A stretch of 64,000 nt of DNA, taken from contig NZ_LZJF01000163.1 in assembly GCF_001666835.1 (NCBI RefSeq), positions 1 through 64,000 of the forward strand, in the 5' to 3' direction. Made by a program: the position numbers and the translations under genes. The notes under the pieces are model-generated. The model had not been told where the DNA came from. It worked only from the letters and a program-made list of their open reading frames with translations, and searched no databases. Shown piece after piece: positions 24,364 through 32,923 of the stretch; position 1 is the first letter of the stretch; each line of letters starts with the position of its first letter. This DNA comes from Mycobacterium sp. E3251 (GTDB lineage: Bacteria; Actinomycetota; Actinomycetes; Mycobacteriales; Mycobacteriaceae).

Positions 24364-24972
24364 CTATCCCGTTCCGATGACGCCGCATGCCACCCGTTCC
24401 ATCGCGTTGTCGGTGTTCTCGGCGCCGTGCAGCATCAACGCTTTGCCCTCGCCGCCCACCAGGACGTCCCGGTTGAACGCATCGGTGGTGGTCACCAGGT
24501 AGGCCGAGCCGTCCGAACGCACCTCCAGCGACGTGAGGTCGCCGCTTTCCGGCTTACCGGTATGTCCGGGCGCGTTGTAGTGACCGCCGGCGGACAGGAA
24601 GTTGCCGGGCGCACCACCGGTCGGGGCGACGGAGTTGGGCTCGCACTTGCCGATCTGGTGGACATGCAGGCCGTGGAAGCCCGGCGACAGGATGCCGCCG
24701 GCCACGGTCTTGACGGTGACCGTCACGTACCCGCCGGTGAAGTCGAACGTCGCCGTGGCAACCGACCGCCCGTCGGGCGTCTTCAGTTGCGCGGTGAGCG
24801 ATTCGCCATTGGGCGCGGGCGTCGTCGTCTCACCCGACGACGCCGGTGGGGCGCTCTTCACCGGAGGGGTGGTGCCAGGCTGAGTGCTGGCGTGTTGGGG
24901 TGAGCTGCAGGCGGTCATGGCGACGACGGGAAGCCCCACCGCGAGGGTGGCGATACCGCTGAATTTGGTCAT
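24364..24972 (-). CDS. sodC: Cu/Zn superoxide dismutase-family lipoprotein
   Basis: A 202-residue lipoprotein with signal peptide and lipobox TACS (about residues 19-22), then a Pro/Thr-rich linker and a SodC domain. Copper ligands are visible in LHVHQIGKC and in GGHYNAPGH. The usual zinc-loop His cluster is missing: the region reads GHTGKPESGDL. This agrees with the known mycobacterial SodC, which binds copper but lacks zinc. It would detoxify superoxide in the cell envelope. It is placed between dnaG and dgt, where I recall no gene in M. tuberculosis. Confidence 0.82.
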   Translation of the reverse strand: MTKFSGIATLAVGLPVVAMTACSSPQHASTQPGTTPPVKSAPPASSGETTTPAPNGESLTAQLKTPDGRSVATATFDFTGGYVTVTVKTVAGGILSPGFHGLHVHQIGKCEPNSVAPTGGAPGNFLSAGGHYNAPGHTGKPESGDLTSLEVRSDGSAYLVTTTDAFNRDVLVGGEGKALMLHGAENTDNAMERVACGVIGTG

Positions 24973-25026
24973 GTCGGGCAGCCTAGCCCGCGGCGAGGAC
25001 GGGATCGCCGTGGGATGAGCGGGCGG

Positions 25027-26298
25027 CTAACCGGTGGCCTGGCGCGCGTCGATACGTTCCAGCCGGCCCTCGGTGTACGAGGCGATCTGATCGACGATCA
25101 CCCGTAGCCGGGCGCGGTCGTCGGCGGCGGTGGTGAACGCAGCGGCGAAGACCGGGTCGAGTGTCTGAGGCGCCCCTGAGTAGAGCCACTGCGCCACCCG
25201 GTGGATCCGTTCGCGCTGCAGGCGCTGGGTGTCCAGATGCCTCGGATCGGACATGATGAATTGCAGCGCCAGGATTTTCAGCAAGGCGACCTCGGCCCGC
25301 ACCAAGTCGGGCACCAGCAGGTCGGCCCGGTAGCGGACCAGCGGCCCGGGCCCGGCCGCGGCGCGGGTGGTGGCGATGGCGGCGGAGGCGAACCTGCCGA
25401 CCAATTCACTGGTGAGCCTCTTGAGCGCGACCGCGGCGGCCAGCGTGGCGTCGTACTTGCCGACCGCGGCGACCACGGGCAGACCGGACAGCCGCCGGGC
25501 GGCCGCCATGAAGTCGTCGGCGCTCACCCGGGAGAATTCGCTCTCGCCGAGTTTGGCGAGGGCGGCCGCCTCGTCGTCGTCGGCGAGCACGCGCAGGTCG
25601 ATGCGCTGGGAGACGACGCCGTCCTCGACGTCGTGCACCGAATAGGCGATATCGTCGGCCCAGTCCATCACCTGCGCTTCCAGGCACATCCGGCCCTCCG
25701 GCGCGCGGGCGCGGACCCAAGCCGCCGGCTCGCGGTCCTCGTCGTAGAACCCGAACTTTCTCATTTGTTGACCAAGCCCCCTGCCGCGGTACCACGGATA
25801 CTTGGTGACCGCGTCGAGGGAGGCGCGGGTCAGGTTGAGCCCCGCGCTATTGCCTTGCTCGTCAAGCACTTTGGGCTCGAGGCTGGTCAAGATGCGGAAG
25901 TTCTGTGCGTTCCCCTCGAACCCGCCGTAGTCGGCGGCGAACTCATCCAGGGCGCGCTCGCCGTTGTGGCCGTATGGTGGGTGCCCGATGTCGTGGGCCA
26001 AGCCGGCCAGCTCGACCAGGTCGAGGTCGCAGCCCAAGCCGACCGCCATCCCCCGCCCGATCTGGGCAACCTCCAGGGAATGCGTCAGCCGGGTGCGTGG
26101 TGTGTCACCTTCGCGGGGCCCGACGACCTGAGTCTTGTCGGCCAGCCGGCGCAGCGCGGCACTGTGCAGCACCCGGGCCCGGTCCCGGGCGAAGTCGGTC
26201 CGGTGCTGACCTTCCGTGCCCGGCAGACCGGCAGTCTTCGGAGCTTCGCGTACCCGCCGTTGACGGTCGAAGTCGTCGTAAGGGTCTTGCCGATTCAT
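25027..26298 (-). CDS. dgt: Deoxyguanosinetriphosphate triphosphohydrolase-like protein
   Basis: A 423-residue HD-domain phosphohydrolase. The metal-binding residues are in RLTHSLEVAQ and AGLAHDIGHPPYGHNGE, the HD pair being HD of AHDIGH. It hydrolyses dNTPs to deoxynucleosides and triphosphate. The ATG at 26298 (MNRQDPYDDFDRQRRV) has AAGAAGG five bases upstream and matches the known N-terminus; an in-frame GTG seven codons further upstream is possible. Same neighbour order (dnaG-dgt) as M. tuberculosis. Confidence 0.93.
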   Translation of the reverse strand: MNRQDPYDDFDRQRRVREAPKTAGLPGTEGQHRTDFARDRARVLHSAALRRLADKTQVVGPREGDTPRTRLTHSLEVAQIGRGMAVGLGCDLDLVELAGLAHDIGHPPYGHNGERALDEFAADYGGFEGNAQNFRILTSLEPKVLDEQGNSAGLNLTRASLDAVTKYPWYRGRGLGQQMRKFGFYDEDREPAAWVRARAPEGRMCLEAQVMDWADDIAYSVHDVEDGVVSQRIDLRVLADDDEAAALAKLGESEFSRVSADDFMAAARRLSGLPVVAAVGKYDATLAAAVALKRLTSELVGRFASAAIATTRAAAGPGPLVRYRADLLVPDLVRAEVALLKILALQFIMSDPRHLDTQRLQRERIHRVAQWLYSGAPQTLDPVFAAAFTTAADDRARLRVIVDQIASYTEGRLERIDARQATG

Positions 26299-26393
26299 GT
26301 CCGCCTTCTTAGTCACCGCAGCACAGTCTGCCAGGGAATGCAGGACGAGGGACCGCTCCGCCGGACGGCTCATTGCCCGCGTCGCCGCGGGGC

Positions 26394-26405
26394 TAGATTG
26401 ACGTC
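26394..26405 (+). promoter_or_regulatory. Candidate -10 for a leaderless transcript of the TPM-domain gene
   Basis: TAGATT (26394-26399) fits TANNNT and lies six bases before the ATG at 26406. No ribosome-binding site precedes that ATG, as expected for a leaderless mRNA. Confidence 0.45.
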
Positions 26406-28391
26406 ATGCGCACTGCCCGCCTGCTCGGTGTGATCGCGACAATCCTCGCAATCGCTTTCAGCGGCGGCCTGCTCGTGGCACCCGGGGCCGGCGCACAACC
26501 CCCGTTCCGGCTGGCGGATTACGTCACCGACAACGCGGGCGCCCTGTCGGAATCCGGCCGCGCGGCGGTCACGTCCGCGGTGCGCAAGCTGTACACGGAT
26601 CGCCACATCCGGCTGTGGGTGGTCTACGTCGACGACTTCTCCGACCAGAGCCCGGTGAACTGGGCACAGCGCACGGTGCGTACCAGCGATCTGGGCGACT
26701 ATGACGCCCTGCTGGCCGTCGCCACCGGCAGCCGCGCCTACGCCTTCCTGGTGCCGTCCACCGTCAAGAGCGTCAACGCCCGCCAGGTCGATGACTTGCG
26801 GCGCAACAAGATCGAGCCCGCCTTGCACAACGGCGACTGGAGCGGGGCCGCCGTCGCGGCGGCCAACGGGCTGAACACGTCACCGGGTTCGTCGGGCCGG
26901 GTGGCCCTGCTGGTCACGCTGGCAATAATTCTCGTCGCGCTGGCTGCCCTGCTGTTGGTCATGCGCTATCGCAGTCGGCGCCGGCGCGCGGCCGAATTGG
27001 CCGCGGCCCGACGGGTCGACCCCACCGACTCCGAAGCGCTGGCCGCCGTGCCGCTGCAGGCCCTCGACGACCTGTCGCGCGCATTCGTCGTGGACGTCGA
27101 CAACGCCGTGCGAACCAGCTCCAACGAACTCGACCTGGCGATCGCGGAGTTCGGTGAAGAGCGGACCCAGCCCTTCACCCAGGCCCTGACCAACGCCAAA
27201 GCCGCTCTCTCCCAAGCGTTCACGGTGCGACAGCAGCTGGACGACAGGACCCCGGAGACGCCCGACCAGCGCCGCGAGTTGCTCACCCGGGTCGTCATGT
27301 CGGCGTCGCGCGCCGATCGGGAACTGGAGTCGCAGACCGAGGCGTTCGAGAAGCTGCGCGATCTGGTGATCAACGCCCCGTCGCGGCTCGACGCGCTGAC
27401 CCAGCAATACGTTGAGCTCACCACCCGGATAGCGCCGTCAGAGCAGCGGCTGGCCGAGCTGCACGACCAATTCGACGCTACCGCACTGATTTCCGTGTCG
27501 GGCAATGTCTCGGCCGCCAAGGAGCGGCTGGCGTTCGCCGACCGCAACATCGGTACCGCCCGGGATTTGGCCGCCGAAGCCGTCACCGGCCGGCAGGCCG
27601 GCTTGGTGGATGCGGTCCGCGCCGCGGAGTCCGCGCTCGGGCAGGCGCGGGCGCTGCTGGACTCGGTGGACAACGCGGCCAGCGACATCCAGCACGCCAT
27701 CGACCGGCTGCCGTCGGCCATGGCCGACATTCAGGCCGACATCAACCGGGCGGGCGGGCTCTTGCAGAAAGGGCAGACAACCGCTCACACCGGCGATCTG
27801 CGCGCGGCGCGCGATGCGGCCACACGGGCCGTCGACCGCGCGCGCGCCGGCGGCTCCACCGACCCGCTCGGCGCGTTCGCCGAGTTGTCCAGGGCGGATG
27901 CCGATCTCAACGGGCTGCTGGTCACGCTGGCGCAGGAGCAGGCCGCCGCCGAGCAGCTCAACCGGTCATTGGAGCAGGCGTTGTTCACCGCCGAGTCGCG
28001 GGTGCGAGCGGTTTCCGGCTACATCGATACGCGCCGCGGCAGCATCGGCCCGGAGGCCCGCACCCGGCTGGCGGAAGCCACCCGATATCTGCAGGCCGCG
28101 CGGGACAAGAGGGCGACGCATCCGACCGAGGCGATTTCGGACGCCAATGCGGCCTCGACGCTGGCCGCCCAGGCGCAGTCGCTGGCCAATGCCGATGTGC
28201 AATCGATTCAGCGCGCCTACGCGCGGCGCGGGGGCGGTGACATGGGAGCAATGCTGGGCGGCATCATCATCGGCAATCTGCTCGGCGGGGGCATGCGGGG
28301 CGGCTTCGGCGGCTGGAGCCCCACATCGTTCGGCGGGTCGTCGGGGGGATCGTCCGGCGGCGGCTTCATGGGCGGCGGCGGACGATTCTGA
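26406..28391 (+). CDS. TPM-domain membrane protein (Rv2345-like)
   Basis: A 661-residue protein. Signal peptide at residues 1-31 (AFSGGLLVAPGAGAQ), TPM/DUF477 domain at about 35-155 (YVTDNAGALSESGRAAV, VVYVDDFSDQSP), and a transmembrane helix at about 168-190 followed by RYRSRRRRA. A long alpha-helical, coiled-coil-like region runs from 200 to 600, ending in a Gly/Ser-rich tail (GGSSGGSSGGGFMGGGGRF). TPM proteins are implicated in photosystem or envelope quality control elsewhere; here the role is unknown. Confidence 0.88.
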   Translation: MRTARLLGVIATILAIAFSGGLLVAPGAGAQPPFRLADYVTDNAGALSESGRAAVTSAVRKLYTDRHIRLWVVYVDDFSDQSPVNWAQRTVRTSDLGDYDALLAVATGSRAYAFLVPSTVKSVNARQVDDLRRNKIEPALHNGDWSGAAVAAANGLNTSPGSSGRVALLVTLAIILVALAALLLVMRYRSRRRRAAELAAARRVDPTDSEALAAVPLQALDDLSRAFVVDVDNAVRTSSNELDLAIAEFGEERTQPFTQALTNAKAALSQAFTVRQQLDDRTPETPDQRRELLTRVVMSASRADRELESQTEAFEKLRDLVINAPSRLDALTQQYVELTTRIAPSEQRLAELHDQFDATALISVSGNVSAAKERLAFADRNIGTARDLAAEAVTGRQAGLVDAVRAAESALGQARALLDSVDNAASDIQHAIDRLPSAMADIQADINRAGGLLQKGQTTAHTGDLRAARDAATRAVDRARAGGSTDPLGAFAELSRADADLNGLLVTLAQEQAAAEQLNRSLEQALFTAESRVRAVSGYIDTRRGSIGPEARTRLAEATRYLQAARDKRATHPTEAISDANAASTLAAQAQSLANADVQSIQRAYARRGGGDMGAMLGGIIIGNLLGGGMRGGFGGWSPTSFGGSSGGSSGGGFMGGGGRF

Positions 28392-28415
28392 GCCGCTCGC
28401 CCTAGAACCCGGCGG

Positions 28416-28730
28416 TCAACCGGCGGCCGGTGAATGCGGAATCACGCCTCCGCTGCGCGGTACGTCGAAGCGGGGCTCGGCTTCGCCTTCCCACCGCTGC
28501 CAGTCGTTCCATTCTTTGGGGTCCGCGACCGCGGCCGGGGCGGGAGCGTCGGCCGCCGCGTCGCCGGGGTCGGCGCTCACTTCCGGCTTCGGGGCCCAGT
28601 GGTCGTAGTCATCCGGCGGTACGACCACACCCCAAACGAGTGGCACCGACAGGCCGCCGAGCATCCCCGACTCACCCCGAACCGCCGAGACCGAGTCATC
28701 TGGTAACGGCGGACCAAGAGGCAAAAGCAT
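28416..28730 (-). CDS. Small conserved protein downstream of a PPE gene
   Basis: A 104-residue protein starting at the ATG at 28730 (MLLPLGPPLPDDSV). It has a Trp-rich acidic centre (DDYDHWAPKPE, WNDWQRWEGEAE) and the conserved ending VPRSGGVIPHSPAAG. It resembles a mycobacterium-specific family that I recall beside PE/PPE genes; no enzyme motif is visible. Same strand as the PPE gene 185 bases upstream, so co-transcription is possible. Confidence 0.65.
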   Translation of the reverse strand: MLLPLGPPLPDDSVSAVRGESGMLGGLSVPLVWGVVVPPDDYDHWAPKPEVSADPGDAAADAPAPAAVADPKEWNDWQRWEGEAEPRFDVPRSGGVIPHSPAAG

Positions 28731-28915
28731 GTTGCCCCCTTCCACAGCCGACTTTCGGATGCTGTGGCCGAACCTAATAACAGCAAGCAGGCATATCGTA
28801 AGCCAAACTTCAGACAAATACCCGAAAAACGTGGATTTGCTTCCGCGGGCATCCCCGACCCCCCGGGCCGGAACCGGCAAGCAGGCTCAGCGCCCGCGAA
28901 CGGCGGTGGGCCCCG

Positions 28916-30112
28916 CTATCCGCCCTTGGTCCGCGGCACCACCTTGGGCCGCGACTGAACAACGTGTGGGTTCTCCCCACCGCGGCGGCCCCTGCGGTCG
29001 GTCTTGTTTTTGTCGGTATCGCGTTCGTCCATCGCCATGGCCATGGCCGACGTGGAGCCGGCGGATGCGGGCGACGCGGAGGACGATCCCCCGGTCGCGA
29101 TCGGCGTCGGTAATTGGGTGCCCAACGCCGGCACCGCGAGACTGGTCAGCACCGCCGGCACCGGCATCGAGCCCTGCCAGGTCGGCGGCACCGTGATCGC
29201 TCCCACGAACCGAGCGGTGCCCAACCCCGCCGTGGCGACGCCCAGCCCACCGAGCGATTGCGGCGCTTGGAGGCCGCCGGTGGCGAGCGGCGTCTGTGCG
29301 GCCACGGTGGTGACACCGGCCATCGCGGGCGCCGCCGGCCCGACGTTGTGGGCCAGCACCATCATCGGGGACATCAGCGCGGTCGCGGGGTACATGCCAA
29401 TCGGCGCCAGGGCGGTCATCGTCGTCACCGGCATCGACGACAGTAAGGACGTCACGGACGAGAGGCCGGGGAAGAACGCCCCGAGCACCGCCTGCAGCTG
29501 CGAAACAAAGCTGGCCCCCAGCGCTCCGAACGCCTGGGACGCGAAGTCCAGCGGCGCCGTCACCAGGCCCGCCAATCCGCCCAGAGCCACCGGCGGGGCG
29601 CTGAACGCCGGCAACGTCGCGGCCACCGTCTGCGCCCCGACGTGATAGCCCACCATCGCGGCCACGTCCTGGGCCCACATCTCCATGTACTCGATTTCGG
29701 TCATCGCGATCGCCGGGGTGTTCTGACCGAAGAAGTTCGTGGCGATGAGCATTAACAGCCGGAGGCGATTCGCAAGCACCTCCGGGGTGGGCACCGTCGC
29801 CATGAACGCCGCCTCATAGGCCGCCGCCGCCGCCGTCGCCTGGGCGGCCGCCATCTCGGCCTGCCCGGCGGCCGAGATCAGCCACTGCAGATACGGCGTC
29901 GCCGCCGCCACCATCGCCACCGACGACGGGCCCGTCCAGGGACCCGCTGCCACTCCCGTCACAACCGACTCAAACGACGCCGCCGCCGTCGCCAAATCCG
30001 CCGCCAGTGCTTCCCAGGCCGATGCCGCCGTCAACAGCGGGCCGGGGCCGGCGCCGCCGTACATCAGGGCAGAGTTGATCTCGGGGGGGAAGAACATAAA
30101 AGCAGGAATCAT
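28916..30112 (-). CDS. PPE family protein
   Basis: About 398 residues. The N-terminal PPE domain (residues 1-175) starts MIPAFMFFPPEINSALMY and has the WTGPSSVAM turn in place of the usual WxG. The C-terminal half is hydrophobic, rich in Ala/Gly/Pro, with PPTWQGSMPVP, and ends in a basic tail (RRGRRGGENPHV to VVPRTKGG). PPE proteins are exported by ESX type VII systems. No PE partner is adjacent. The ATG at 30112 is chosen; a GTG directly before it is possible. The 220 bases upstream are AT-rich and probably hold its promoter. Confidence 0.92.
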   Translation of the reverse strand: MIPAFMFFPPEINSALMYGGAGPGPLLTAASAWEALAADLATAAASFESVVTGVAAGPWTGPSSVAMVAAATPYLQWLISAAGQAEMAAAQATAAAAAYEAAFMATVPTPEVLANRLRLLMLIATNFFGQNTPAIAMTEIEYMEMWAQDVAAMVGYHVGAQTVAATLPAFSAPPVALGGLAGLVTAPLDFASQAFGALGASFVSQLQAVLGAFFPGLSSVTSLLSSMPVTTMTALAPIGMYPATALMSPMMVLAHNVGPAAPAMAGVTTVAAQTPLATGGLQAPQSLGGLGVATAGLGTARFVGAITVPPTWQGSMPVPAVLTSLAVPALGTQLPTPIATGGSSSASPASAGSTSAMAMAMDERDTDKNKTDRRGRRGGENPHVVQSRPKVVPRTKGG

Positions 30113-30336
30113 CACATCCCCAACCCACCGACTACCGAGTCAACGGCACCTACACCCATGCGAACCGACAGCCACCCCCGGCGACTAGACACGTGAGCAA
30201 CATCCGCATCGAGCCTAAGCCAATCGGTTACCCAAATGCGGTTTTTTACGAAACGTTTAATTAGGCGCGGCGGCGGGGTGTCGATGCCGGTCAGGAGGCA
30301 AGGCGGGAGCTCCGGAGGGCGCGGCGCCAGCCCCGG

Positions 30337-31734
30337 TCAGCAACCCTTGAGCCGCGCCGCCAGGTAGTCGGCGACGGCATTCATCGCGACCCGTTCTTGC
30401 GTCATGTCATCGCGCCGGCGCACCGTGACGGCGTTGTCTTCGAGGGAGTCGAAATCCACCGTCACGCAGTACGGCGTCCCCACCTCGTCCTGGCGCCGGT
30501 AGCGGCGCCCGATCGCGCCGGCGTCGTCGAAATCGATGTTCCAGCACCTGCGCAACTCGGCGGCCAGGTCGCGGGCCTTGGGACTCAAGTCGGCGTGCCG
30601 GGACAGCGGCAGCACCGCGGCCTTAACCGGGGCCAATCGCGGATCCAGGCGGAGCAGCGTGCGCTTCTCCATCACACCCTTGGCGTTCGGCGCCTGGTCC
30701 TCGGTGTAGGCGTCGATCAGAAACGCCATGAACGACCGCGTCAGCCCCGCCGCCGGTTCGATGACATAGGGGATGTACCGGGTATCGGTGCCCTGGTCGT
30801 AGTACGACAGGTCGGCGCCGGAATGTTTTGCGTGCGTGGACAAGTCGAAATCGGTCCGGTTGGCGACGCCCTCCAGCTCGCCCCACGGGTTGCCCGCGAA
30901 GCCGAACTTGTACTCGATGTCGACCGTCCGGTCGGAGTAGTGCGAAAGCTTCTCGGGAGGGTGTTCGTATAACCGCAGATTCTCCGGGTCGATACCCAGC
31001 TCGAGATACCACTGCAGGCGGGTGTCGATCCAATACTGATGCCATTCCTTCGCGGTCGACGGCTCCACGAAGAATTCCATTTCCATCTGCTCGAACTCGC
31101 GGGTCCGGAAAATGAAGTTGCCCGGCGTGATCTCATTTCGAAAACTCTTGCCGATCTGACCGATACCGAACGGCGGCTTCTTGCGCGCGGTGGTGACCAC
31201 GTTGGCGAAGTTGACGAAGATGCCCTGCGCGGTCTCCGGACGCAGATAGTGCAGGCCCTCCTCGGTCTCGATCGGCCCGAGGTGGGTCTTGAGCATCATG
31301 TTGAACTCGCGCGGCTCGGTCCACTGGCCCTTGGTTCCGCAATCCGGGCAGACGATCTCGGTCATCGGCACCGAGTCGGGGTCGTCAATCCCCTTCTTGG
31401 CCGCGTACGCCTCCTGCATGTGGTCCTGGCGATGCCGGTGATGGCAGTTCAGGCACTCGACCAGCGGATCGTGGAAGACCTCGACGTGGCCGGAGGCCAC
31501 CCAGACCTGCCGCGGCAGGATGATCGACGAATCGATGCCCACGACGTCGTCGCGCCCGGTGACCACCGCTCGCCACCACTGACGCTTAATGTTCTCCTTG
31601 AGTTCCACTCCCAGCGGGCCGTAGTCCCACGCCGACCGGGTGCCGCCGTAGATCTCACCCGAAGGAAAGACGAAGCCGCGACGTTTGGCCAGGTTCACTA
31701 CGGTGTCGATGACGGACGCCACGGGGTGGTGCAC
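30337..31734 (-). CDS. glyS: Glycyl-tRNA synthetase
   Basis: A 465-residue class II synthetase of the dimeric alpha2 type. It has motif 1 to 3 regions: SAWDYGPLGVELKENIK, FRNEITPGNFIFRTREFEQME (motif 2), and ATGLTRS-like AAGLTRSFMAFL (motif 3). A zinc-type insertion contains CLNCHH and CPDCGT. GTG start (MHHPVASVIDTVVNLAKRRG) matches the known mycobacterial N-terminus. It is divergent from smtB-zur as in M. tuberculosis. Confidence 0.97.
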   Translation of the reverse strand: MHHPVASVIDTVVNLAKRRGFVFPSGEIYGGTRSAWDYGPLGVELKENIKRQWWRAVVTGRDDVVGIDSSIILPRQVWVASGHVEVFHDPLVECLNCHHRHRQDHMQEAYAAKKGIDDPDSVPMTEIVCPDCGTKGQWTEPREFNMMLKTHLGPIETEEGLHYLRPETAQGIFVNFANVVTTARKKPPFGIGQIGKSFRNEITPGNFIFRTREFEQMEMEFFVEPSTAKEWHQYWIDTRLQWYLELGIDPENLRLYEHPPEKLSHYSDRTVDIEYKFGFAGNPWGELEGVANRTDFDLSTHAKHSGADLSYYDQGTDTRYIPYVIEPAAGLTRSFMAFLIDAYTEDQAPNAKGVMEKRTLLRLDPRLAPVKAAVLPLSRHADLSPKARDLAAELRRCWNIDFDDAGAIGRRYRRQDEVGTPYCVTVDFDSLEDNAVTVRRRDDMTQERVAMNAVADYLAARLKGC

Positions 31735-31823
31735 TCCCTTTCCGGGTTAGGACGGGCACGAGCGGCGCTCGACCGCCGTGCGCAGAGCATTCGTCATCGT
31801 AACGATCGGCCCCCCGGTCTTTG

Positions 31824-31843
31824 ACATGCGTCATCATGCATGT
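31824..31843. promoter_or_regulatory. Candidate SmtB operator
   Basis: ACATGC (31824-31829) and GCATGT (31838-31843) form a perfect inverted repeat with an 8-base centre, flanked by TG and GA. It lies about 75 bases before the smtB start in the glyS-smtB gap. ArsR/SmtB repressors bind such imperfect palindromes and autoregulate, so this is the best candidate site here. Confidence 0.5.
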
Positions 31844-31915
31844 GACAGTGGAAGTCGACCGCCGCACGGCGCACCCTCCCGCTACCTGGCCCTTCTCGAG
31901 GTGATGACTCTCTCC

Positions 31916-32344
31916 ATGGCGATGTCCCCCTCCCCGCCTTCCTCGTTGTCGGCCACCGCCGACGGCGACGTGGGACCGGTGATGAGCGTGGTTGCCCACG
32001 AGCACGGCGAAACCGGCCCCGGCGGACACGCGCCGGCCGATTACCCCGTCCCGCCGCCCCGGGAGATTCTCGACGCGGCCGGTGAGCTGCTGCGCGCGCT
32101 GGCCGCTCCGGTGCGGATCGCCATCGTGTTGCAGCTGCGTGAATCCCAGCGCTGCGTGCACGAGCTGGTCGACGCGCTCGGCGTGCCGCAGCCGCTGGTC
32201 AGCCAGCACCTGAAAATCCTGAAGGCCGCCGGCGTCGTCGCCGGGGAGCGATCCGGCCGCGAGGTGCTGTACCGGCTTGCCGACCACCACCTGGCGCACA
32301 TCGTGGTGGACGCGGTCGCCCACGCGAGCGAGGACACCCAATGA
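31916..32344 (+). CDS. smtB: ArsR/SmtB-family zinc-responsive repressor
   Basis: A 142-residue winged-helix repressor. The recognition region is CVHELVDALGVPQPLVSQHL and the wing is GREVLYRLADHHLAHIVVDA; the DHHLAH segment supplies alpha-5 zinc ligands. The N-terminus is His/Glu-containing and variable. The ATG at 31916 (MAMSPSPPS) aligns best with M. tuberculosis SmtB and has GAGGTGA about ten bases upstream; the ATG at 31904 is in frame. In M. tuberculosis SmtB represses itself and zur when zinc is low, and zinc releases it. Confidence 0.92.
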   Translation: MAMSPSPPSSLSATADGDVGPVMSVVAHEHGETGPGGHAPADYPVPPPREILDAAGELLRALAAPVRIAIVLQLRESQRCVHELVDALGVPQPLVSQHLKILKAAGVVAGERSGREVLYRLADHHLAHIVVDAVAHASEDTQ

Positions 32345-32394
32345 CACGCGCCGGCCACGATGCAGGACCCGCGTGCGGGGGACGGCACCAATGA
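32341..32394 (+). CDS. 17-codon mini-ORF bridging smtB and zur
   Basis: The frame MTRAGHDAGPACGGRHQ starts in an ATGA overlap with the smtB stop and ends in an ATGA overlap with the zur start. It therefore fills the whole 46-base gap. It may carry ribosomes from smtB to zur and so keep the two regulators in fixed ratio. The product itself may be irrelevant, and it could be a chance frame. Confidence 0.35.
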   Translation: MTRAGHDAGPACGGRHQ

Positions 32395-32783
32395 CAGGCG
32401 CGAGTGTCCGGTCGACCCGTCAGCGGGCGGCGATCTCCACGCTGATGGACACCCTCGACGACTTCCGCTCGGCGCAGGAGTTGCACGACGAGCTCCGCCG
32501 CCGCGGCGAGAACATCGGGCTGACCACGGTCTACCGGACGCTGCAGTCAATGGCGGCGGCGGGAATGGTCGACACACTTCGCACCGACACCGGGGAGTCG
32601 GTCTACCGCAGGTGCTCCGAACACCACCATCACCATCTGGTCTGCCGCAGCTGCGGTTCCACGATCGAAGTCGGTGACCACGAGGTCGAGGAGTGGGCGG
32701 CCCAAGTCGCCTCCAAATACGGCTATTCCGACGTCAGCCACACCATCGAGATCTTCGGCACCTGTTCCCAGTGCGGGACCTAG
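32391..32783 (+). CDS. zur: Zinc uptake regulator of the Fur family
   Basis: A 130-residue Fur-family repressor (FurB in older naming). The DNA-binding domain has TTVYRTLQSMAAAGMVD. Metal sites are SEHHHHHLVCRSCG and FGTCSQCGT (two CxxC pairs for structural zinc). With zinc it represses uptake and alternative ribosomal protein genes. It forms an operon with smtB, and GGGGGA lies before the ATG. Confidence 0.95.
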   Translation: MTGASVRSTRQRAAISTLMDTLDDFRSAQELHDELRRRGENIGLTTVYRTLQSMAAAGMVDTLRTDTGESVYRRCSEHHHHHLVCRSCGSTIEVGDHEVEEWAAQVASKYGYSDVSHTIEIFGTCSQCGT

Positions 32784-32923
32784 GTTGACCCGAAGCCGGC
32801 CGAACGCGGCACGGCGGAAAAAAGTTACCGAAAAGGTGTCCCGTCACGCGCCCGCCGCGTGCTCCTACCCATGAGTGGCCCACGGGCCGAGGCAAGCACG
32901 AACTCGAGGGAATTGAGAGCAAC

